From positions 47,134-111,133 of the forward strand of contig NZ_JAGGPJ010000001.1 in NCBI RefSeq assembly GCF_018613875.1: a stretch of 64,000 nucleotides of DNA, given 5' to 3'. The first letter of the stretch is position 1. Every line of letters starts with the position of its first letter. This document shows, in pieces, positions 34,243-42,741 of the stretch. The notes under the pieces were generated by a model that made no database searches, was not told where the DNA came from, and saw only the letters and a list, made by a program, of their open reading frames with translations. Position numbers and translations under genes: made by a program. This DNA comes from Arthrobacter sp. ISL-28. Its GTDB lineage: Bacteria; Actinomycetota; Actinomycetes; Actinomycetales; Micrococcaceae.

Positions 34243-35541
34243 ATGAGCCAGCCGAACAACACCATTCCGCTGCCTGACCAACATGGACGGCAGGCGGACA
34301 CGCATCAGGACAGTTCGACGTCGGGTCCAAGGGCCAAGCGCCGAAGCTTCCTCGGATACCTCGCACTCATGGGCCCGGCCTTCGTGGTCGGAGCCTGGCA
34401 ATTCGGCCCCGGCAACCTCACCACCGCCGTGCAGGCCGGCAGCCGCTACGACTACACGCTCGTCTGGGTCATCGCCCTATCAACCATCCTCATGATCGCC
34501 TTCACCGACATGAGCGTTCGGCTGGGCATCACCACACCCACGTCCCTGATCACCTCCATCAAGGACCATCTGGGCAAATGGGTGGGCGTCCTGGCAGGTT
34601 TCGGCGTCTTTGGAATCACGCTCATGTTCTCCGTCGGCAACGCGGTCGGATCGGGTCTTGGGCTGTCGCTGGTTTTCGGCGGGTCCCCCGTCCTCTGGAC
34701 CGTTGTCTGCACCGCAGCCGTCGCCTTCGTGCTGGCTTTCCGCAACGTTTACGGAATCGTAGAAAAAGTCCTTCTGGCCATCGTGGCCCTCATGGCGTTC
34801 GCCTTCGTCGCCAGCGCCGTGGTCGCCCAGCCCGACTGGTACGGCTCCCTTGAAGGAATGGTTCCCCAGTTGCCCGCCGGCAGCGAAATCCTCATCGTGG
34901 CACTTGTCGGCACCAACTTCTCCATCAACGCAGCCTTCTACAACTCCTACGGCATTAAGGAACACCGCCGCTCACGAGCCGACTACCGCGACATCACGCT
35001 GGTCGACACGATCCCCGGCATTGTAGCCCCCGGCATCATGACCGCGCTCGTCATCATCGTCGCCGCCTCCGTGCTCGGCAAGACTGGCGCCGAGGCCGGA
35101 ACCATCAACGCCCTGGCCTCCGTTTTCGCGCCCCTGGCAGGGCCTGTCGGGTCCATGCTGTTCGCCCTCGGCCTGTCAGGGGCGGCCTTCTCATCCATGA
35201 TCGCGAACGCCACCGCCGGCGGCACGATGTTCTCCGACGCCCTCGGCCGTGGAGCCGCAGCCGGATCGCCCACGGCGCGCATCTTCACGGCCGTCATCCT
35301 GGCCTTCGGCCTGGCCATCACCCTTTCGTTCCAGGCGTCGCCGGTAGGCCTGATCATCATCGCCCAATCCCTCACCGTGCTGATCGCACCCCTGCTGGGC
35401 ATTCTGATCGTCATCATGAGCAACAAGACCGCCCTCATGGGAGACCTCCGCAACCGCTGGTGGCACAACCTGCTTGGCGCCATCGGACTCATCGCCATTG
35501 TGGCCTCCTCGCTGCGGCTCATCACTTCGCTCCTGGGCTAG
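34243..35541 (+). CDS. Nramp-fold transporter lacking the canonical metal-binding motifs
   Basis: The 432-residue protein has 11-12 membrane segments and the overall Nramp (SLC11) pattern. The start follows AGGAGGAC. The TM1 metal motif DPGN reads GPGN (residues 55-58). The TM6 region that normally carries MPH reads LVGTNFSINAAFYNSYGIKE (about 221-240), with no Met-Pro-His. Loss of the ligand Asp and of the TM6 Met argues against Mn/Fe transport. Beside a LacI-controlled aldolase, an organic substrate is more likely. This is inference from motif loss and context. Confidence 0.85.
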   Translation: MSQPNNTIPLPDQHGRQADTHQDSSTSGPRAKRRSFLGYLALMGPAFVVGAWQFGPGNLTTAVQAGSRYDYTLVWVIALSTILMIAFTDMSVRLGITTPTSLITSIKDHLGKWVGVLAGFGVFGITLMFSVGNAVGSGLGLSLVFGGSPVLWTVVCTAAVAFVLAFRNVYGIVEKVLLAIVALMAFAFVASAVVAQPDWYGSLEGMVPQLPAGSEILIVALVGTNFSINAAFYNSYGIKEHRRSRADYRDITLVDTIPGIVAPGIMTALVIIVAASVLGKTGAEAGTINALASVFAPLAGPVGSMLFALGLSGAAFSSMIANATAGGTMFSDALGRGAAAGSPTARIFTAVILAFGLAITLSFQASPVGLIIIAQSLTVLIAPLLGILIVIMSNKTALMGDLRNRWWHNLLGAIGLIAIVASSLRLITSLLG

Positions 35542-35561
35542 TGCCGCCACTCGCAAAGGCC

Positions 35562-35598
35562 AGAGGACGACGGCGGGAAGTTCCCGCCGTCGTCCTCT
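35562..35598 (+). terminator. GGACGACGG hairpin, copy 7
   Basis: Perfect 18-bp stem (35562-35579 with 35581-35598) around a single G, 21 bp past the Nramp-like stop, with AGAGG/CCTCT flanks. TGTCTTGCT follows, a weak T-rich tail. Confidence 0.87.
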
Positions 35599-35718
35599 TG
35601 TCTTGCTGTGTGAGCTTCTGGATACACAACAGAAACGTTCAGTCGTCGCAATGAAACATCCGCTGGCTACGCTAATTCCTACTTGATAGACGTGATCCGA
35701 CATCGAAAGGAAATGACA

Positions 35719-35871
35719 ATGCTCCGGAGTAGCTTGAGCCTGTTTTTCAGTTCCCGCCAGAATGACGGAACATCCCAGTTCGGCGGGGCCGTATCCAGTT
35801 CTGATTTCCCCCAAGGCCAGCTGACATCCTCCGCCTGGGAAGGCTGGTGGCACAACCCCGCACAGGCCTGA
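35719..35871 (+). CDS. Possible small protein (50 residues)
   Basis: AAAGGA lies 7 nt before the ATG at 35719. The product starts MLRSSLSLFFSSRQNDG and ends SSAWEGWWHNPAQA; it is Ser-rich with a Trp-rich tail and has no recognised domain. The good ribosome site is the main support. Confidence 0.4.
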   Translation: MLRSSLSLFFSSRQNDGTSQFGGAVSSSDFPQGQLTSSAWEGWWHNPAQA

Positions 35872-36055
35872 GCGGAGCAATTGACGCCGGCCCTCTGCTG
35901 AGACCGGTCTGGGCTCTTTCGAATTTTCAGGCCCGCATGTTCAATGCGACAACAATCGAGAGGGGCGGCAGGGCGTCCGCCGCCATGAACACTCACTCGC
36001 GAGGCTCCGGGAACTGCCGATTCCCCTACCTCGGGCATGTGCCCCCGGACAGTGC

Positions 36056-36085
36056 GGTCCCCGACCGCCTGGGCGGCCGGGGACC
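36056..36085. terminator. Strong GC hairpin in a gene-poor stretch
   Basis: Arms GGTCCCCGACCGCC (36056-36069) and GGCGGCCGGGGACC (36072-36085) pair with one mismatch around TG. It is unrelated to the GGACGACGG family. The surrounding 35872-36414 stretch holds no credible gene. The hairpin may terminate the small plus-strand ORF or the minus-strand zinc-ribbon gene. Confidence 0.5.
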
Positions 36086-36414
36086 ACTTTGCGGGAGGGT
36101 TGGTCCGCGCGCTGCTGCTGCATTATGCGCTACAAGGCGCTGTGGCGTCGCAGATACTTAACCGCCCCGAGAGGCAGCGTTAGCGTGTTCCGGCATCCCG
36201 TCCCGGTCCATTAGGCGTGGATCTGTTTTCGGTGACTCTCCTTCGCCTCGAGTTCAATCCTCCGCTGATACAAATTTTTATAGCACCGCCCTTGGCCGTC
36301 CACAAGGGCGCCCAGACCATCTGCTCGGGCCGTTTGCCAGATCGTCTGCTCGTGAATGAACGGCACTGTCGCGCCGGCCCGGTCCCAACCGGGAAACCTG
36401 CTGGCTCGCTCTCC

Positions 36415-36645
36415 CTACCGGGCCAGCGCCCTGGCTTGGCGGGCGCTGATGGAGGACATCTGGCCGCAATTGGAGCAGGTGATGCGGTAGGACCTGGAAG
36501 TGGTGAAGACCGGAATGAAGAAGAGCGTGAACTTCGTGGCGCGTTCTTCGAGATGGTGGTGAACGAAAGACCGGCAGCGCTGGCACGTCGCGGCCCGGCC
36601 GGGCAGGGCGTGCAGCGCGGTCTTGAGCCCGAAGAGAATAAACAT
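36415..36645 (-). CDS. Zinc-ribbon domain protein
   Basis: The 76-residue protein has two CxxC knuckles, CQRC and CSNC, separated by about 34 residues. An HHHLEERATKFTLFFIPVF segment lies between them. This is a recognisable small actinobacterial zinc-ribbon type with a short hydrophobic stretch. It lies 24 bp after the TetR gene on the same strand and is probably co-transcribed. The function is unknown. Confidence 0.75.
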   Translation of the reverse strand: MFILFGLKTALHALPGRAATCQRCRSFVHHHLEERATKFTLFFIPVFTTSRSYRITCSNCGQMSSISARQARALAR

Positions 36646-36669
36646 GTGGTGCCCTTTCTGGGGTGCCGA

Positions 36670-37392
36670 TCAGTCGTCGGTTGAGCTTTCGGCGTGGGCG
36701 AGGGGAGCTGCAAGGCCCGAGAGCAGGATGCTGATGCCCTGGTCCAGTTCAGCCGCGCCGTCGTAGTCGGCGAGTACCGGGCCCAGGGCGCGGAGGCGGG
36801 GAAAGTCCCGCGCCGGCAACCGGTGGAGGCCCAGGCGGAGCAGGGCTTCGTTTTCTTCAGGGTCAACGATGAACTCCTGCAGTTCATTGAGGATGTGGCC
36901 ATACAGGAACCCGTAGTACGCCCGGTAGACATGCAGTGCGTCGGCAGGTTCAAACCCGGCGTCGGTCAGCAACGACAAAATCTGCTCCAGCGGGCGCAGC
37001 GTCCCCAGCGGCCGCAGGCCCAAAGGCGTGGACAGCGGACGGGTCACCAGCAACGGCACGACGTTCGGGTGCCGCAGCGCCAGGAGGCGCAGGTCATGGG
37101 CAATCTTCCGGAGCTGCGCCTGCCAGTCCGGGTCGTTCGGAAAGATGGCAAGCTCGTTCAGGACCAGCTCCGTCACTCCATCCAGCAGCGCTGCGCGGTT
37201 GGCCGCGTAGCGGTAGAGGCTCATCGGGTCCCGGCCGAGTTCGTGCCCCAGGCGGCGCATGGTCAGTGCATCGAGTCCCTCGGAGTCCACGAGTGCCAGT
37301 GCAGTGGTCAGCACGATCTCGCGGCTGAGCCTCGTTTTCGCGCCCGAGGCGGGGGAACTGTCCCGTTTCGTTGGGGGCTGCACTGTTTCCAT
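36670..37392 (-). CDS. TetR family transcriptional regulator
   Basis: The 240-residue protein has a TetR helix-turn-helix (LTMRRLGHELGRDPMSLYRYA) and a C-terminal domain like that of TetR proper (ADALHVYRAYYGFLYGHI). It is first in a two-gene unit with the zinc-ribbon protein. A palindrome, GTCTACGGCGTAGAC, lies 90 bp upstream of its start and is the likely operator. No obvious exporter or enzyme target is adjacent, so the regulon may lie elsewhere. Confidence 0.87.
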   Translation of the reverse strand: METVQPPTKRDSSPASGAKTRLSREIVLTTALALVDSEGLDALTMRRLGHELGRDPMSLYRYAANRAALLDGVTELVLNELAIFPNDPDWQAQLRKIAHDLRLLALRHPNVVPLLVTRPLSTPLGLRPLGTLRPLEQILSLLTDAGFEPADALHVYRAYYGFLYGHILNELQEFIVDPEENEALLRLGLHRLPARDFPRLRALGPVLADYDGAAELDQGISILLSGLAAPLAHAESSTDD

Positions 37393-37467
37393 CCTGGCCT
37401 GCTCGCCTCGTCGCTTCTTGTCCAGTCGCTTCTTTGTCAGCGAGGATAGGAAGCTTGCTTCCCATCT

Positions 37468-37496
37468 AGTCTACGCGTAAAGTCTACGGCGTAGAC
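37468..37496. promoter_or_regulatory. TetR-type operator, two related sites
   Basis: GTCTAC-GGC-GTAGAC (37482-37496) is a perfect 6-3-6 inverted repeat. An imperfect copy, AGTCTACGCGTAAAG, precedes it at about 37468. Both lie between the TetR start and the plus-strand small genes. Confidence 0.65.
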
Positions 37497-37629
37497 ATGT
37501 TTCTACACACGTTTCCCGAACATGCTTGATCCGGGTGACCCGCTTCAGTGCCCTGTGCACTGCATTGAAGCTTTAGCTGCTGTAGCCACATGGCGGCACA
37601 TGACGCACCCCGCGGAAAAGGGCCATCCC

Positions 37630-37887
37630 ATGGCAAATTCGCAGTTCGACCAATTCCTTGAAGAAGCCACGACTACCGGCGACCGATCCGACTCAACTCT
37701 CGGCCGGGACTGCCTTTACGGCTTGTACACCAGTTGGTGTTTCCTGCGACAGGCAGTGCCGCGCCCCGAGGGCGTCTTTTGGACTGCCATGAGGAAGAAG
37801 CGGATTCATCCGGGGCCCAACGGGCTGCGCATGAAGGGGCCAGCCGCGGCGGATTACATTCTGGCGAGCTACCCGGGCTTGGTGTGA
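37630..37887 (+). CDS. Small hypothetical protein (85 residues)
   Basis: Begins MANSQFDQFLEEATTTGD and contains LYGLYTSWCFLRQAVPRPEGVF and a basic RKKRIHPGPNGLRMKGPAAADYI segment. The composition is that of a folded soluble protein, similar in feel to short helical proteins conserved in Arthrobacter relatives. It is followed 3 bp later by a second small gene. Function unknown. Confidence 0.62.
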   Translation: MANSQFDQFLEEATTTGDRSDSTLGRDCLYGLYTSWCFLRQAVPRPEGVFWTAMRKKRIHPGPNGLRMKGPAAADYILASYPGLV

Positions 37888-37890
37888 CCG

Positions 37891-38127
37891 TTGAGCACTG
37901 TCTCCAGCACTTATCTCCCGCTGGACGCCCACCAGCCCCGCGGGAGACGCCCGTGGTGCGCGGACTGCGACACAGACCAGCACCTCCTTGTCGATTCCAT
38001 CGCCATGATGGACCGTCGGCGGGAAACCCTGGCCGCCGCCATCCACTGTTCGAAGTGCGGCGCCTCCCGCGTCCTGGCCACAACTGCAGTCTTCATTGCC
38101 ACCGTACTGGACCGCTCCGGCGACTAA
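37891..38127 (+). CDS. Small CxxC (zinc-ribbon-like) protein
   Basis: The 78-residue protein starts at a TTG 3 bp after the previous stop. It contains CADC and CSKC pairs about 30 residues apart, suggesting a small treble-clef or ribbon zinc site, and a C-terminal hydrophobic stretch (ATTAVFIATVL). It is translationally close to the preceding gene and probably co-expressed. No function is assigned. Confidence 0.62.
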   Translation: MSTVSSTYLPLDAHQPRGRRPWCADCDTDQHLLVDSIAMMDRRRETLAAAIHCSKCGASRVLATTAVFIATVLDRSGD

Positions 38128-38235
38128 TGCCGGTCCAGATGGAAATGCCCAGGTGATGTGGCGCTTTGTTATTTTTTGGGTATTTTCTGAGGGCCAGTAG
38201 GCTGGCCGAAAACACCAGAGTCCGGGAAGGCGGAG

Positions 38236-38460
38236 ATGATCAGATTGAACAGGGCTGCGAAGAGAATTGACGCGCGGGAGGCCTTGAGCCGTGCGGAGCG
38301 GAAGCTCCGATCGACCGGTCGCGTCTCCAGGACCGCTTGGCTCATTGCGGGTGTTGTGGCGGCCGCCGTCACTGTGTCGGTGATCGTATGGGAAGTCCTG
38401 GACCGCAGCGAAGAGCCTGAGACGGCACCGGATGAGGAACCCCGGACAGAGAACATGTGA
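38236..38460 (+). CDS. Small single-pass membrane protein
   Basis: The 74-residue protein has a basic N-terminus, one membrane span (TAWLIAGVVAAAVTVSVIVW) and an acidic tail ending EEPETAPDEEPRTENM. AAGGCGGAG precedes the ATG. It is probably an inner-membrane microprotein and is convergent with the matrixin-like gene. Confidence 0.6.
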   Translation: MIRLNRAAKRIDAREALSRAERKLRSTGRVSRTAWLIAGVVAAAVTVSVIVWEVLDRSEEPETAPDEEPRTENM

Positions 38461-38475
38461 GGGCTTGGCGCCGGC

Positions 38476-39492
38476 TCACAGCTGGGGGACACATGGTCCA
38501 CTGCCCAGGAGCGCCAGGCCGGCACGATCGCCGTCCGCAAATGTGGTTACCCCCGTCCCTTCCGGATACATCAGTTGCGTTGGGTCGTCTACGTGGTCCA
38601 GCCCCACAACATGAGCGAGTTCGTGCATGATGACGGCACGTGCGTAGGCGTGACCGTCGGGCCACTCCAGCGTCTCTTTGAAGTCAGGAGCGTCGAGTTC
38701 TACTTGGCCGGCGACGAGGACGTAGGGCTGCCCGGGAATATAGGCGTAGGCGCTTCCTCCGAGCCCGTCCACGTCCCCGGCCAGGTCGGGGCTTTTATCG
38801 GGCGTGGACCATGCAATCAGCACCGGCGCCCACCTCTTGCCGTACAGGTCGGGCTGGTACGACTCTCGTTCCTCGCTGGGAGCCTCGGTGGTGTTGCCGT
38901 CGTACACGAACCGTAGCCCGGTTGCGGCGGACACCTCGGCGACGGCCTCCTCGATCAGCCGGTCTGCCCCCGGGGGTGCATTGTCCGGCCGGACGACATA
39001 GTGGACAGGGCGGCAGGGATCATACGCGGCGTACGGCTGTCCAGGATCGGGTGATTCCTGCAGCTTGTAGGCAAGCGACCCGGTGCTGGCCGGGGCCTGC
39101 CCCAGCGGAATATCTGAGGCCTCTACTCCTGAAGGCGGCACAGGGCTGCCCGGGAGATAGGGAAGGATGGCCGGCAGCACATAGCGGTCGAACAGCGCCG
39201 GAGTGAAGTACAGGCCTGCAAGCAGGGCCAAACTCAGCCCGATGACCAACCATCGGCGCCAGGGGCGGATCCCGCGAGGCCGTCCGACTGGGCGACCAGA
39301 TAGCGGCTGTCCGGGATAGGTGCCCGTGCGCCACAGCGCAGGGTCATCCGTGTTGCCCAACGCCTCATCGATGGCCCACTGTGGAATACGCCCACTGGGG
39401 GAACGCCGTACAGCTACCGTCCTCCCGCCGACCGTAACCATTGCCTGGTCGGCGGGATGGCTGGACCATCGGTCGGAGTCCGAGTTCTGCAT
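38476..39492 (-). CDS. Matrixin-like zinc metalloprotease, membrane-anchored
   Basis: The 338-residue protein has a short cytoplasmic part with a polyproline/Arg segment and one signal-anchor (WLVIGLSLALLAGLYFTPAL, about 85-105). The extracytoplasmic domain ends with the metzincin site HELAHVVGLDHVDD, followed by LMYP as the Met-turn. This fits the matrixin group of secreted or anchored peptidases. The start at 39492 is chosen near GAAGAG; the longer frame to 39675 lacks family resemblance. Confidence 0.83.
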   Translation of the reverse strand: MQNSDSDRWSSHPADQAMVTVGGRTVAVRRSPSGRIPQWAIDEALGNTDDPALWRTGTYPGQPLSGRPVGRPRGIRPWRRWLVIGLSLALLAGLYFTPALFDRYVLPAILPYLPGSPVPPSGVEASDIPLGQAPASTGSLAYKLQESPDPGQPYAAYDPCRPVHYVVRPDNAPPGADRLIEEAVAEVSAATGLRFVYDGNTTEAPSEERESYQPDLYGKRWAPVLIAWSTPDKSPDLAGDVDGLGGSAYAYIPGQPYVLVAGQVELDAPDFKETLEWPDGHAYARAVIMHELAHVVGLDHVDDPTQLMYPEGTGVTTFADGDRAGLALLGSGPCVPQL

Positions 39493-39839
39493 CTCTTCGT
39501 AAGGGCTAACAGAACGCCGGCGCCAGCCGGTTTTTACGGGCTGACGGACCGAAGTTAGCAAGCATGTATTCCCCCAATGGAAGAGTGGCTGTCGCACTGC
39601 GCGAGTGAGCCACGCTAACAGGCATATCTCAGGAAAACCGCAAGGAAGCCTCAGGTTTTTGCACAAATCGGACACAGGACTTGAGGGGCAGTTACAGTGG
39701 CGTAACGACGTGGGGATGAGGCTTTCGATTCCATCACGTCCGTTGACCGCACCCCACCGCGGTTCCTACGGTGGACGCGGGAGTATCTTGCACGTACCCG
39801 CATCCCACTCCACCAACTCAAAAATGAACAGGTGAATTA
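39493..39839. other. Intergenic region
   Basis: About 347 bp hold the promoter regions of the matrixin-like gene and of the small gene at 39840. I found no clear operator, hairpin or gene. Confidence 0.4.
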
Positions 39840-40109
39840 ATGCGCATGTCTGCAAAGTCCGTCACGCCCAGGGGCATCGAATCTGACGCAGGGCTCGAAC
39901 GGATGATCGCGGAACACATTCACTGCGGTGAACCAATGCGAATGGTGGGTCCCCGGGACGGGGAACGAGCCGGAGCCTCCGTCGCTGGCACGGCCGGGAC
40001 CGGAACAACGTACCGGTGCTTCTGCGGCTTCACCCTTGACCAGCTGCCGCCAGGAGCGGGACCTTTGCACACACAGCCACGTGATGGATGGGAAGAGCTG
40101 TTTCCCTAA
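39840..40109 (+). CDS. Small hypothetical protein with cysteine pairs
   Basis: The 89-residue product has HIHCGEPMRM near residue 28 and CFCGF near residue 60, so it may bind zinc. It ends LHTQPRDGWEELFP. The AGGTGAA just upstream is an acceptable ribosome site. It lies beside a decayed region but is itself intact. No family is recognised. Confidence 0.5.
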   Translation: MRMSAKSVTPRGIESDAGLERMIAEHIHCGEPMRMVGPRDGERAGASVAGTAGTGTTYRCFCGFTLDQLPPGAGPLHTQPRDGWEELFP

Positions 40110-40150
40110 GGGCACCAGCGTCAAACTGCAGCCAACCACACACCAGCCTC

Positions 40151-40841
40151 TCAGGTAATACCCCTGGAAGTCCCGATGTATTGCCTGCCACAGGCTTTGA
40201 CCCTCGCGACGGTCCTCGAGCATCGATTCCCGGAGCCGGGACTGGGCCAAGGCAAGTCCGGCATACGCCGCTCCCCGGGCCACCGATAGTCCGATCACTT
40301 GCGAGACGACCCTGATCTCCGGACGATGGGAAGTCTTTGCGCCAGTCCAGCGCGCCTCGGGAAGGACTTCGTCCACGAGCGGACTCAAGCGGCCCACAAA
40401 ATACACGGATTCCGGGTCCAGCGTAGCTGCAACGGCACCGACAGCGGTCACGATCGCCGTCGTAAACGCCTCTACGACTTCCGCGCGGGACGCCGCCTCC
40501 TGCGGCTGGGACCAGAGCGCTTCGACGCCCTCCAGGTCCAGTCCCCGCCCCCCGGCGAATTGGAGGAGACCCTTTGTGCTCAACAGCCCATCGAGGGTCT
40601 CGTTGCCAACGCCGCAGAAGAGAACACCACCAAGATCACGGAAAGTAGAGGTCCGCCCCAGGGCGATCTCATGATCAGTACAACTAGCGAAGCTCAGCAC
40701 CGTACTAAGCATGAACAGAACAGCATTCCCTATGCTCGCATCATCCTTCAGGATGCCCCGGAGGGACGCACTGGCATCGCTCTCAAGGATCACGGGAGCC
40801 TTCAATCGATCTTCAATAGAATCCTTGAGAAGAGAATCCAT
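40151..40841 (-). pseudogene. ROK-family-like fragment
   Basis: The frame contains DRLKAPVILESDASAS (like the ROK VENDxxAA strand), TLDPESVYFVGRLSPLVDEVLP and VIGLSVARGAAYAGLALAQSRLR, which resemble the C-terminal half of ROK sugar kinases or regulators. The zinc motif (CxCGxxGCxE) is missing and there is no intact N-terminal part. The frame runs on beyond both ends without resemblance. It is most likely a remnant; a divergent functional protein is less likely. Confidence 0.45.
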
Positions 40842-40941
40842 GAAAATCTTCCTTGATTCTGGTGTCCCCGACCACGTAGTGCCATTCTGGACACAGCCGG
40901 GCAGCGCGGCGACGATTTGGCGCAATGGCCCCTCTGCGGAA

Positions 40942-41180
40942 TTACTGGTCTCCACAATCAAGTTCACCCTCCAGGACAGTGAAGTAGTCGGGCTGCTGGA
41001 CCTGTGCCCAGGCCAGGGCACTGGCGTCGTAGAAGACGCCGTCGATCCGCTTGGAGTCCAGCTGGGTCAGGGCTTCCTGGACGTTGGGCAGTGTGATGCC
41101 GTTGATGGCCGGCTTGCCCTTTTCCTCGCAGGTCCATTTCGAGACGTTCGGCAGGTGCTTGAGCTGCTGGGTGGAGCCCG
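40942..41180 (-). pseudogene. Fragment of an ABC transporter solute-binding protein
   Basis: The minus strand encodes STQQLKHLPNVSKW, ITLPNVQEALTQLDSKRIDG and VFYDASALAWAQVQQPD, typical of the middle of family-3 amino-acid-binding lipoproteins. No signal peptide or terminal parts are present on this strand. A signal-peptide fragment of a similar protein lies just beyond on the opposite strand. Confidence 0.55.
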
Positions 41181-41238
41181 ATCTCAGGAAGGATCGAACT
41201 AAAAATCCATCGATTTCTCCTGGTTGTTGGCATCGACG

Positions 41239-41370
41239 ATGCCGGGCGTTGCCTTGATTGCTGTCCTGCTGGCCCTGACTGCCTGCGGCGGCGCGGCCAC
41301 GGGCACGCAAGCGACGGAAATCCCGAAGACGCAAAACCGGCAGACATGTCCGGCGATTTGGCCAGGGTGA
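41239..41370 (+). pseudogene. N-terminal fragment of a solute-binding lipoprotein
   Basis: MPGVALIAVLLALTACGG gives a short h-region and a good lipobox (LTAC), followed by a low-complexity linker, and stops at residue 43. It looks like the head of a binding lipoprotein whose body is missing. The matching body fragment is inverted at 40942-41180, suggesting a local rearrangement. Confidence 0.5.
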
Positions 41371-41666
41371 CGACTCAGTGGGCAGATCTGTTGGCCATCA
41401 CCGGGCGGTTTTTGCTGGCCACCAGCGGGCACCTTTAGTGGCCGCCCGTGGGCAGAAACAACTCGCCATTGACAGCAGGACGCTGAGCCGAGTGGGTAAG
41501 TAGCTACTCAGCTAAATAATCGCGTAGTGGCTACGGGTTCCTCAGAGCACGCGCAACCCTACTGTTAGTGCATCAGGTGGTCGAGTGTCTGCGGAAACAG
41601 CGATGGATCCGCGCACACCGGACTGGGCGGCCGCCACGGAAAACTGCCGGAGGGAACGATCCAACC

Positions 41667-41870
41667 ATGAAGAATCCGAGGGCCGAGGTTCCAGCCACCT
41701 CTGAAGCCATGGCAGATGCTGATGAAGATGACGCTGTGGCGGCCTCCGTCACCCCCTCCGCGCCGCGGCCCGCCGGTCCCATCCGCAAAGGCAGACACGT
41801 AGCCGTTGACCTGCCGGCTACAGTCAGCCATGTCCGCGAGGCTATCGGAAACTGGCCCGATCCTATGTAG
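41667..41870 (+). CDS. Possible small protein (67 residues)
   Basis: MKNPRAEVPATSEAMADADE is followed by a Pro/Ala linker and KGRHVAVDLPATVSHVREAIG. GGAGGGAAC precedes the ATG. There is no recognised domain. A family hairpin follows 141 bp later. Modest support only. Confidence 0.35.
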   Translation: MKNPRAEVPATSEAMADADEDDAVAASVTPSAPRPAGPIRKGRHVAVDLPATVSHVREAIGNWPDPM

Positions 41871-42010
41871 TGCGGGGTTGCCCGCAGATCCCTGGGCCCT
41901 ACGAGCCAGTTCGACAGTTGGCCACCCAAGTGTCCGTGCTCCGATGATTCCGATGGTTGTCATGTCCGGGCCAACGCTGTCCGCCGCAGATATTGGACTG
42001 TTACGCAGGG

Positions 42011-42041
42011 CGACGACGGCGGGAGGCGCCCGCCGTCGTCG
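42011..42041. terminator. GGACGACGG hairpin, copy 8 (core only)
   Basis: Perfect 13-bp stem (42011-42023 with 42029-42041) around AGGCG. Flanks differ from both main types. It lies between a doubtful small ORF and the DUF1992 gene, so what it terminates is unclear. Confidence 0.7.
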
Positions 42042-42126
42042 GTTCCCGTTAGCGCCCGTTGAAAGGCGAGCTGCCCGCCGCAATACTGGAAGCCAGGGAA
42101 AATCCGGGCCTAAGGCAGGGTGAATG

Positions 42127-42726
42127 ATGAGCGGCGGGACAGCCGGCGAGTTCAATAGCCGGATGGAACGGATGTCCGAGTTGCGCGCCGTCCGGGGCGC
42201 CGGCATCACGGCGGAGGAACAGGCCGAGCTCGATGCCGCCGAGGACGGAGAGCGACAAAGACGGAAGAACGTTTCTGACGCCGCCAGGGTTGAATTCCTG
42301 ATCCGCGACGCCATGGCCCAGGGGAAGTTCGACAACCTGAAGTACGCCGGCAAGCCGATTCCCGGCCTCGGGGAGGGCTATGACCCGGACTGGTGGGTGA
42401 AGGGCCTGATTCAGCGTGAAAACATCACCGGCATAGGTCCGAAAGCCATCCTCCTCCGCACCGAAGACACAGAGCTGGATGCCCGGCTGGACTCCCAGTA
42501 CTCGGAAAAGCAGGTACGCGACATCGTGGAGGACTTCAACACACGCGTCATCGATGCACGGCGCCAACTCCAGGGCGGCCCTCCGGTGATTACCAAAACC
42601 CGCGACCCCGATGATGAAGTGCGACGATGGCAGGAGCGCCGGTCGGCCGCTGCTGCGGCAGCGCCACCCCCTGAGCCGGAGCCCACTCGCTCGTGGTGGC
42701 GGCGCATCTGGAGCGGATCCTCCTAA
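42127..42726 (+). CDS. DUF1992 (DnaJ-related) protein
   Basis: The 199-residue protein contains the DUF1992 core EFLIRDAMAQGKFDNLKYAGKPI and PDWWVKGLIQRENI, then a charged helix and a Pro/Ala tail ending in a Trp/Arg-rich stretch. The family is linked by annotation to DnaJ-type co-chaperones but its function is unproven. The second of two adjacent ATGs is chosen because AGGG is then 7 nt upstream. Confidence 0.83.
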   Translation: MSGGTAGEFNSRMERMSELRAVRGAGITAEEQAELDAAEDGERQRRKNVSDAARVEFLIRDAMAQGKFDNLKYAGKPIPGLGEGYDPDWWVKGLIQRENITGIGPKAILLRTEDTELDARLDSQYSEKQVRDIVEDFNTRVIDARRQLQGGPPVITKTRDPDDEVRRWQERRSAAAAAAPPPEPEPTRSWWRRIWSGSS

Positions 42727-42741
42727 TTCATGCGTATCCTG

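Noticed and set aside
35683..35718. Longer start for the small ORF at 35719
   Set aside because: The ribosome site lies between the two starts and serves only 35719.
36180..36953. Large minus-strand frame covering the zinc-ribbon gene
   Set aside because: It is out of frame with both the TetR and zinc-ribbon genes, which have clear family motifs.
39837..41021. Intact 394-residue minus-strand gene
   Set aside because: Only the middle resembles a ROK protein; both ends are unrelated sequence, and the C-terminal part is antisense to the small gene at 39840.
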